Shown in pieces: positions 58,202 to 64,000 of a stretch of 64,000 nucleotides of DNA (within the stretch, counting starts at the first letter, position 1; every line of letters begins with the position of its first letter). A program made the translations under genes and the position numbers. Source of the stretch: CAILZL01 sp049840395 (GTDB taxonomy: Bacteria > Pseudomonadota > Gammaproteobacteria > Steroidobacterales > Steroidobacteraceae); contig JASGLD010000006.1 of assembly GCA_049840395.1 (NCBI GenBank), forward strand, positions 1-64,000. Reading direction: 5' to 3'. The notes beneath the pieces were generated by a model. It did not search any database. It was not told where the DNA came from and saw only the letters and a list, made by a program, of their open reading frames with translations.

Positions 58202-58912
58202 TTAAGTGATAGCCACATCATCTGTAATCAATTGATAGCCCACGCCGGTCTCAGTGAGCAAGTGTCGTGGTCGCATGGGATCTTCTTCCAACTTTTCACG
58301 CAGCTGCTTGATGTACACGCGCAGATAGTGCACCTGCTCCACACTATCCGGTCCCCATCCTTGCAGCAGCAGTTGGCGATGCGTCACCACCAGGCCCGCA
58401 TGCTTGAGCAGCACCTCCAACAGACGAAATTCGATGGGTGTCAGATGCAGGGTCTCGCCATCATCATTCGATATCAGACGTTTTTGCAGATCGATACCCC
58501 ACCTACCAATGCGAATACCAGCGATGGGCGCATCGCCGCTCTGCAGACTGCGTCGCAATGCCACGCGCACCCGGGCGATGAACTCCCTGCCACCGAAGGG
58601 TTTGGTCACATAGTCATCGGCGCCATTCTCCAAGGCCTGCACCTTCTGCTCTTCATCGGTGCGCGCCGAGAGAACCAGAATCGGCATCAGCGACCATTCG
58701 CGAATGCTTTTAATGACTCGCACGCCATCGATATCCGGCAAACCCAGATCGACAATCGCCAGATCCGGACGATGCGACTTGGCGGCAATGATGGCGCGTT
58801 CGCCGTTCTCTGCTTCGATGACGCGAAAAGCCTCGACCTCCAACATGGTGCGCAGCAGCTGTCGGATCTTGGCATCGTCCTCCACTATCAATACGGCGCG
58901 TGTTGCCTCCAT
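58202..58912 (-). CDS. kdpE: KdpE response regulator
   Basis: A 236-residue OmpR/PhoB-type regulator: receiver (1-120) with Asp12-Asp13, phospho-acceptor Asp55 (AIVDLGLPDIDG), Thr/Ser and Lys104 (VTKPFG), and a winged HTH (about 135-230; LTPIEFRLLEVLLKHAGLVV, RVYIKQLREKLEEDP). It activates the kdp potassium-uptake operon when potassium is low. It begins 2 bp after the kdpD stop with a GAGGAG ribosome site inside kdpD. Confidence 0.95.
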   Translation of the reverse strand: MEATRAVLIVEDDAKIRQLLRTMLEVEAFRVIEAENGERAIIAAKSHRPDLAIVDLGLPDIDGVRVIKSIREWSLMPILVLSARTDEEQKVQALENGADDYVTKPFGGREFIARVRVALRRSLQSGDAPIAGIRIGRWGIDLQKRLISNDDGETLHLTPIEFRLLEVLLKHAGLVVTHRQLLLQGWGPDSVEQVHYLRVYIKQLREKLEEDPMRPRHLLTETGVGYQLITDDVAIT

Positions 58913-58914
58913 GC

Positions 58915-61614
58915 TTACTCCTCAATCTCGGGTAACAAGGTCGGCAGCACAAAGTGCAACGCAGCTCCATGCGGCTGACGCTCTTCCGCCCAGATGCGAC
59001 CGCGATGCAATTCGACAATGGCGCGACAAATGGCCAGTCCCAGGCCGATGCCATCCACCGCGCTTTCCTTCTTGCCGCGTTCGAATTTCTGAAACAGGTT
59101 CTCGGGGTCCATGCCTTCAAAACCGGGGCCGTTATCCGCCACGACAATCTCCACTTCACCATTACGAGGCAATGCCTGCACTTGGATCTCGGCCTGCGGG
59201 TGGGTGTACTTGATGGCGTTGTCGATAAGATTCTCGATCACCTGTTCAAGCAATTTACCGTCGACGCGCAGCAACGGCAGTGACACGGGGATGTCGAGCA
59301 ACACCCTGCGACTTTGCAAGCGCTCGTTGAGTCGATGCAAGACGGTGCCGACAATGTCATCCAAGGCATAACGATCCAAGCGCAGGTTGATCGCACCCGA
59401 CTCCAAGCGCACCAAGTCCAGCATGCTGGTCACATGTTCGCTCACATGTCGTGCAGCGCTGCGAACATTCAGGGCCAGTGTATGGCGCTCTTCGGATTTG
59501 AGCTTGTCCATATGATCGGCCAGCATCGAGGCGCCACCCAGCACGGTTGCCAGCGGTGTGCGCAGATCATGCGAAATGGAAGTCAGCAAGGAATTACGCA
59601 CAGCTTCCGATTCAGCGCGCACCTTGGCGGCCTCAGCCTGCTCGGCCAGATCTATGCGTTCCAACGCCAGTGCAATCTGCGCCGCAAAGGTTTCGAGAAA
59701 TCTGAATTGTTCGGGCAACATCACCCGTCTAGGATTCTGCGGCTTCACTGCCAGTACGCCGAAGGTACGCTGCGTGCCGGACATCGGCAGGTACAAAATG
59801 CTACTGCCCGCCAAGGTGTCCGTCCCCAAACCAGCGGGCTTGACGTTGTCGAAAGCCCACTGTGCCGCTCCCAAGTCGGCAGACATCAATGAATCTCGCG
59901 AGTGGCGTGTCTTGGCAAGCACCACCCGGCCGCTCGAATCCGGAAACAGCAATGTCGTTTCGCAATCGAACACTTCGCTGACATGACCGATGGCGGTATG
60001 TTCGATGGCCTTGCGATCGCGCGCCGTGCCCAGTTGCCGCGTCATGGCATAGAGTAAAGCGGTGCGCCGCTCGCGGTGCCCCGCCACCCGCGCCTGCAGA
60101 CGCACGCTGGCATTCAAGTTACCGATGATCAGCGCCACAATCAGCATGATGGCGAAGGTCAACAGATACTGCGCATCGGTGATCGCCAATGAATAGCGTG
60201 GCGGCACGAATACGATATCGAAGGCCAACACATTCAACAGCGAAGTGAGAATGGCCGGTCCGCGTCCATAACGGAATGCAACCAATGACGCGGTCAATAC
60301 ATAAACCATGGCCAGATTGGCGCGTTCAAACGCTGGAAACATCAACCAACACAATACGGTCGCACCAACCGTGGCGCCGATTGCCGCAAGATAATCCTGC
60401 CAGCGCGGCTTGCTTGACGGCGGTGCGACGTTACGATCTGCAGGGTGCGTAGCACTGTCGTAACGCCTATCTCGACCGATCACCAGCACATCGAAATCGC
60501 CGCCTTCGACAATCAACTTATTCGTCGTGGAACCACGCCAGCCATCGCGCCAGTTACGACGGCCGGGCTTGCCGACCAGAATACGCGTGACATTGCGGGT
60601 GCGTGCATACGCCAGAATTTCTGTCACCGCCGATGAACCGCCCAACGTGACCGTCTCCGCACCCAGCGACTCAGCCAGTTTCATCAAGGCAATGCGGCGA
60701 TTGCGTTCGACCTCCGACAAACGCAGCAGATCGGGTGTTTCGACATACACCACCAACCATTGCGCATCCAGGCCATCGGCCATACGTTTGCCGGCACGCA
60801 CCAGGCGCTCGGCTTGTTCATCAGGGCCGATACATACCAGCAATCGCTCACGTGCAGCCCAGGGACGATGCACGGCGCGCTCTTTGCGATACTCGTGCAT
60901 GGCGCGGTCAACACGATCCGCCGTCTTACGCAGCGCCAGTTCGCGCAGTGCAATCAAATTGCCCTTGCGGAAGAAACTCTCGACCGCTCGCTCCGCCTGG
61001 TCTGTCGTATAGACCTTGCCACTCCGCAGGCGACGCAGCAGATCGTCCGGCGGCAGATCGATCAATTCCACTTCGTAAGCTTGTTCAAAAATGCGATCGG
61101 GAAAAGTTTCACGTTGCTGCGTGCCGGTGATCTGCGCCACCACATCATTGAGACTTTCCAGATGCTGTACATTCACCGTGGTATAAACATCGATGCCCGC
61201 TTCGAGCACTTCTTCCACATCCTGCCAGCGCTTTTCATGCCGGGGCGGTTCGATGCCGCTTAAATTGGTATGCGCCAATTCATCGATGATCAGCAACTGT
61301 GGACTTCGCCGCAATGCCGCATCCAGATTGAACTCAGAGCGTCCGCTCAAGCCCTGCTCATCGGTCAACAAGGGTAACTGCTCCAGACCTTGTAGCAGAC
61401 GCTCCGTTTCCACACGACCATGGGGTTCGACATAGCCCACCACCACATCCACGCCCTCTGCCTTACGGCGCTGCGCTTCTTCGAGCATGGTGAAGGTCTT
61501 GCCGACCCCGGCATTGGCGCCGAAAAAAATCTTCAGCTTGCCGCGCTGCGCGCGCGCCTCCTGCGCCTGTACTTCGGCAAGCAATCGATCTGGATCGGGC
61601 CGAGCGTTATTCAT
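58915..61614 (-). CDS. kdpD: KdpD sensor kinase
   Basis: An 899-residue full-length KdpD. Residues 20-230 are the KdpD domain with Walker A 33-40 (GANAGVGKT), residues about 255-380 the UspA-like domain (LLVCIGPDEQAERLVRAGKR), then four short membrane helices (about 408-500), a GAF-like domain (about 525-655), HisKA with acceptor His682 (TSISHDLRTPLATVLGG) and HATPase (ENLIDNAIKYTH, VADNGPGFEG, GIGLGLAICRAIVELH). It senses potassium limitation or turgor and controls KdpE. Gene order on the minus strand is kdpB-kdpC-kdpD-kdpE, as usual. Confidence 0.97.
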   Translation of the reverse strand: MNNARPDPDRLLAEVQAQEARAQRGKLKIFFGANAGVGKTFTMLEEAQRRKAEGVDVVVGYVEPHGRVETERLLQGLEQLPLLTDEQGLSGRSEFNLDAALRRSPQLLIIDELAHTNLSGIEPPRHEKRWQDVEEVLEAGIDVYTTVNVQHLESLNDVVAQITGTQQRETFPDRIFEQAYEVELIDLPPDDLLRRLRSGKVYTTDQAERAVESFFRKGNLIALRELALRKTADRVDRAMHEYRKERAVHRPWAARERLLVCIGPDEQAERLVRAGKRMADGLDAQWLVVYVETPDLLRLSEVERNRRIALMKLAESLGAETVTLGGSSAVTEILAYARTRNVTRILVGKPGRRNWRDGWRGSTTNKLIVEGGDFDVLVIGRDRRYDSATHPADRNVAPPSSKPRWQDYLAAIGATVGATVLCWLMFPAFERANLAMVYVLTASLVAFRYGRGPAILTSLLNVLAFDIVFVPPRYSLAITDAQYLLTFAIMLIVALIIGNLNASVRLQARVAGHRERRTALLYAMTRQLGTARDRKAIEHTAIGHVSEVFDCETTLLFPDSSGRVVLAKTRHSRDSLMSADLGAAQWAFDNVKPAGLGTDTLAGSSILYLPMSGTQRTFGVLAVKPQNPRRVMLPEQFRFLETFAAQIALALERIDLAEQAEAAKVRAESEAVRNSLLTSISHDLRTPLATVLGGASMLADHMDKLKSEERHTLALNVRSAARHVSEHVTSMLDLVRLESGAINLRLDRYALDDIVGTVLHRLNERLQSRRVLLDIPVSLPLLRVDGKLLEQVIENLIDNAIKYTHPQAEIQVQALPRNGEVEIVVADNGPGFEGMDPENLFQKFERGKKESAVDGIGLGLAICRAIVELHRGRIWAEERQPHGAALHFVLPTLLPEIEE

Positions 61615-61679
61615 GCGGCCATCATGGCATGCCCCATCGAACTGGGCTAATTAAACTGGGCCAAGCAAGCACAGCCAGA

Positions 61680-62261
61680 CTATGGAGTGACCAAGTCATC
61701 GAGCGCCACGTTCAGTTGCAGCACATTTACATGCGCTTCGCCCATAAAACCGAGCACGCTGTCGCTGGTAAACCGATCCATTAGCTTTTCAACCATGGCG
61801 TTATCCATGCCACGTTGCCGCGCCACTCGCGCGAGTTGGTAACGTGCGGCGGCACGACTGATATGCGGATCGAGACCACTGGCCGAAGCGGTCACCAGAT
61901 CGACCGGGATGGGTAATGAATTGTCCGGATCGGCGGCGTGCAAAGTAGCGATGCGTGTTCTTACCGCATTGATCAACGCCGGATTGATCGGTCCCTGATT
62001 GGAACCTGATGAAGCTGCAGCGTTATATGGATAAGAACCGGTGGCCGAAGGTCGGCTCCAAAAATATTTTGGAGCGGTGAAGCTCTGACCGATGAGCGTC
62101 GAGCCCACCGCCTTGCCATCACGCTCCAATAAACTTCCCGCCGCTTGATGCGGGAAAGCAGCTTGCGCCACACCCGTTATCACCAGTGGATATATGAATC
62201 CGGTGACGATGGTCATTGCTGTAAGCAACACCAGTGCAGGACGAATAGTTTTAGACAACAT
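61680..62261 (-). CDS. kdpC: Potassium-transporting ATPase subunit KdpC
   Basis: A 193-residue KdpC: one N-terminal membrane helix (about 8-28, ALVLLTAMTIVTGFIYPLVI), then a periplasmic domain with the conserved SLIGQSF-like LIGQSFTAPKYFWSRPSATG and SASGLDPHISRAAARYQLAR. It helps potassium handling by the KdpA channel subunit. Ribosome site AGGAG just before the ATG. A MITE-like repeat separates it from kdpB, which is unusual for this normally tight operon. Confidence 0.95.
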   Translation of the reverse strand: MLSKTIRPALVLLTAMTIVTGFIYPLVITGVAQAAFPHQAAGSLLERDGKAVGSTLIGQSFTAPKYFWSRPSATGSYPYNAAASSGSNQGPINPALINAVRTRIATLHAADPDNSLPIPVDLVTASASGLDPHISRAAARYQLARVARQRGMDNAMVEKLMDRFTSDSVLGFMGEAHVNVLQLNVALDDLVTP

Positions 62262-62276
62262 TAGTTTCTCCTAAGA

Positions 62277-62423
62277 GGCCCCCACCCTGCCCTCCCCCGT
62301 CGAACAGGGGAGGGAAAGAGGACATCTCGTCTCACTCCCTCCCCTGTTCGACGGAGGACGACTGCAGGGATGCAGGAGGTAGAGCAACGCAGGGAGCGGT
62401 TGCCGAGGGTTGGGGTGGGGGCA
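62277..62423. repeat. MITE-like palindromic element (long form) inside the kdp operon
   Basis: About 147 bp, beginning GGCCCCCACCCTGCCCTCCC and ending GAGGGTTGGGGTGGGGGC, inverted at the ends. The inside has TCCCCTGTTCGACGGAGGAC, then a second conserved part around GACTGCAGGGATGCAGGAGG. It encodes nothing. It shares about 64 of 66 bp with the element at 18177-18242 and its ends with 14320. It lies between kdpB and kdpC, so it must be transcribed with the operon. Confidence 0.85.
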
Positions 62424-62463
62424 CGCAACATGGCACATCAATCATTCAACCAATGTCCAAGCA

Positions 62464-64000
62464 CTAAGCCCAACGTCCCAACACCAACAACACATCAATC
62501 AACTTGATACCCACAAAGGGAATCAACATGCCACCCAGGCCATAAACCAATAAATTTCGACGCAATAACACTGCCGCCCCCAGAGCTCGATACCTCACGC
62601 CCTTCAACGCCAGAGGAATGAGCGCCACAATAATCAGCGCATTGAAGATGACCGCAGATAGGATCGCAGAAGAAGGGCTGGCCAGATGCATCACATTCAA
62701 TGCATTCAACTGCGGATAGGTGGTCGCGAAGGCGGCCGGAATAATCGCAAAGTACTTGGCGATATCGTTGGCAATGCTGAAGGTGGTCAGCGAACCACGC
62801 GTCATCAACATCTGCTTGCCGGTCTCCACCACTTCAATCAGCTTGGTGGGATTGGAATCGAGATCGACCATATTCCCCGCCTCCTTCGCCGCCTGTGTAC
62901 CGGAATTCATCGCCACCGCCACATCGGCCTGCGCAAGTGCGGGCGCATCATTGGTGCCATCGCCGGTCATGGCGACCAAGCGACCCTCAGCCTGATGGTC
63001 GCGAATAAGCTTGAGCTTGGCTTCCGGCGTTGCTTCAGCGAGGTAGTCATCCACGCCTGCTTCCGCGGCAATCGCTGCTGCAGTGAAGTGATTGTCGCCG
63101 GTGATCATCACCGTCTTGATACCCATGCGACGCAATTCGGCAAAGCGTTCCTTGATACCGCCTTTGACGATGTCCTTGAGCTCGATGACGCCCAGCACGC
63201 GCGCACCCTCGCAAACCACCAACGGCGTGCTGCCACGTCGCGCCACTTGCTCGGCACTGTCCTGTACAAACTTCGGCAAGGGCTGGCCCAGGCTTTCCAC
63301 GTATTTCCGTATTGCGTCCAACGCACCCTTGCGAATGCTGCGCTGACTGCCGCCGGCATCCACCAGATCGACACCGCTCATACGCGTGTGTGCTGAGAAC
63401 GGCACGAAGGTCGCGCCCAGCGAATGCAAATCGCGTTCGCGCAATTTGAATTTCTGTTTGGCGAACACCACGATGCTACGGCCCTCTGGCGTTTCATCGG
63501 CGAGCGACGCCAGTTGCGCCGCATCGGCCAACTCCTGTTCGGCAACGCCCGGCGCAGCAATAAAAGCCGAAGCCTGTCGATTCCCCAAGGTGATCGTGCC
63601 AGTCTTGTCGAGCAGCAACACATCGACATCGCCGGCCGCTTCCACCGCACGTCCGGAAGTGGCAATGACGTTGGCCTGCATCATGCGACTCATGCCGGCC
63701 ACGCCCACCGCCGACAACAGGCCACCGATGGTGGTGGGTATCAAACAGACCAGTAACGCCACCAAGGCCGTGACGGAAATCGGTGTACCCAGCTTCGAGA
63801 CTTCGACGCTGTAAATCGAGAACGGCAGGAGCGTGACCGTCGCAAATAGAAAAACCAGCGTCAGCGCCACCAGCAAAATGGTCAGGGCAATTTCATTGGG
63901 TGTCTTCTGCCGCTTGGCACTCTCAACCATCGCAATCATGCGATCAATAAACGCTTCACCCGGATTGGCAGTAACGCGCATGACGATCCAATCCGACAAC
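62464..64000 (-). CDS. kdpB: Potassium-transporting ATPase subunit KdpB (C-terminal part)
   Basis: About 511 residues of KdpB (full length near 680); the 5' end lies beyond the right edge of the window, so the ATG near 63999 is only the first in-frame Met. Visible are the actuator-domain end (MRVTANPGEAFIDRMIAMVE), the phosphorylation motif LLLDKTGTITLG, the nucleotide domain and the hinge MTGDGTNDAPALAQADVAVA, then the three last membrane helices. It is the catalytic P-type ATPase subunit of KdpFABC. The 3' end is separated from kdpC by a repeat element of about 150 bp. Confidence 0.97.
   Translation of the reverse strand, partial: LSDWIVMRVTANPGEAFIDRMIAMVESAKRQKTPNEIALTILLVALTLVFLFATVTLLPFSIYSVEVSKLGTPISVTALVALLVCLIPTTIGGLLSAVGVAGMSRMMQANVIATSGRAVEAAGDVDVLLLDKTGTITLGNRQASAFIAAPGVAEQELADAAQLASLADETPEGRSIVVFAKQKFKLRERDLHSLGATFVPFSAHTRMSGVDLVDAGGSQRSIRKGALDAIRKYVESLGQPLPKFVQDSAEQVARRGSTPLVVCEGARVLGVIELKDIVKGGIKERFAELRRMGIKTVMITGDNHFTAAAIAAEAGVDDYLAEATPEAKLKLIRDHQAEGRLVAMTGDGTNDAPALAQADVAVAMNSGTQAAKEAGNMVDLDSNPTKLIEVVETGKQMLMTRGSLTTFSIANDIAKYFAIIPAAFATTYPQLNALNVMHLASPSSAILSAVIFNALIIVALIPLALKGVRYRALGAAVLLRRNLLVYGLGGMLIPFVGIKLIDVLLVLGRWA

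Overview
The window reads as chromosomal DNA of a free-living, moderately GC-rich Gram-negative bacterium. The evidence is a TonB-dependent receptor, many Sec/Tat signal peptides, lipoboxes, a cobalamin-dependent MetH with MetF, a full-length KdpD, CRP-like and MerR-type promoter sites, and several families of short palindromic intergenic repeats. A gammaproteobacterium near Steroidobacterales/Xanthomonadales is my best guess, from overall feel rather than any marker gene. I see no rRNA, tRNA, transposase, integrase, phage gene or CRISPR array.

Layout. 0-7 kb: a PAS-type sensor kinase broken by several frameshifts at the window edge, a ModF-like double ABC ATPase, an AraC regulator facing a YgiD-type dioxygenase, and a secreted beta-helix DUF4353 protein. 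7-14 kb: a three-gene amidoligase operon (transglutaminase-DUF2126, circularly permuted ATP-grasp fused to alpha-E, and a second transglutaminase). 14-33 kb: an accessory block of exported proteins around a TonB receptor. It holds two Rossmann-fold oxidoreductases carrying signal peptides, three paralogues of an uncharacterised exported family, a POTRA protein and its small paralogue, two exported amidohydrolases, a GlcG/HbpS-like protein, an extradiol-dioxygenase-like VOC protein, a second VOC protein and two LysR regulators. Several unrelated exported proteins here contain Met/Gly/Ala-rich low-complexity inserts, which is the most unusual feature of the window. 33-39 kb: a Ser-rich DUF3500-like lipoprotein with a HupE/UreJ-like membrane protein, then an opposing operon of bactofilin, zinc-ribbon protein and Ser-rich lipoprotein hydrolase, and a GNAT protein.

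39-45 kb: a methionine/SAM-cycle operon in which an ArsR-methyltransferase fusion (SahR-like), metF and metH lie in a row behind a palindromic operator. 45-50 kb: an ABC-2 export operon with its own DesK/DesR-like two-component system and a likely DesR-type operator, then a TipAL-like MerR regulator behind a classic 19-bp-spacer MerR promoter. 50-55 kb: a MacA-like adaptor, an ABC ATPase and two FtsX-type permeases. 55-58 kb: a PAP2 acid phosphatase with a charged insert and two orphan response regulators. 58-64 kb: kdpE, kdpD, kdpC and the C-terminal part of kdpB (all minus strand; kdpB continues past the right edge), the high-affinity potassium uptake system and its sensor.

Intergenic DNA is rich in dyad repeats: two copies of a long hairpin with a conserved core but different perfect arms (7.1 and 31.9 kb), four related GCCCCCACCC-ended elements (5.1, 14.3, 18.2, 62.3 kb), and single or grouped smaller palindromes at 10.6, 42.9, 50.4, 51.8 and 53.9 kb. 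All calls rest on reading sequence and translations; no database or structure search was run.
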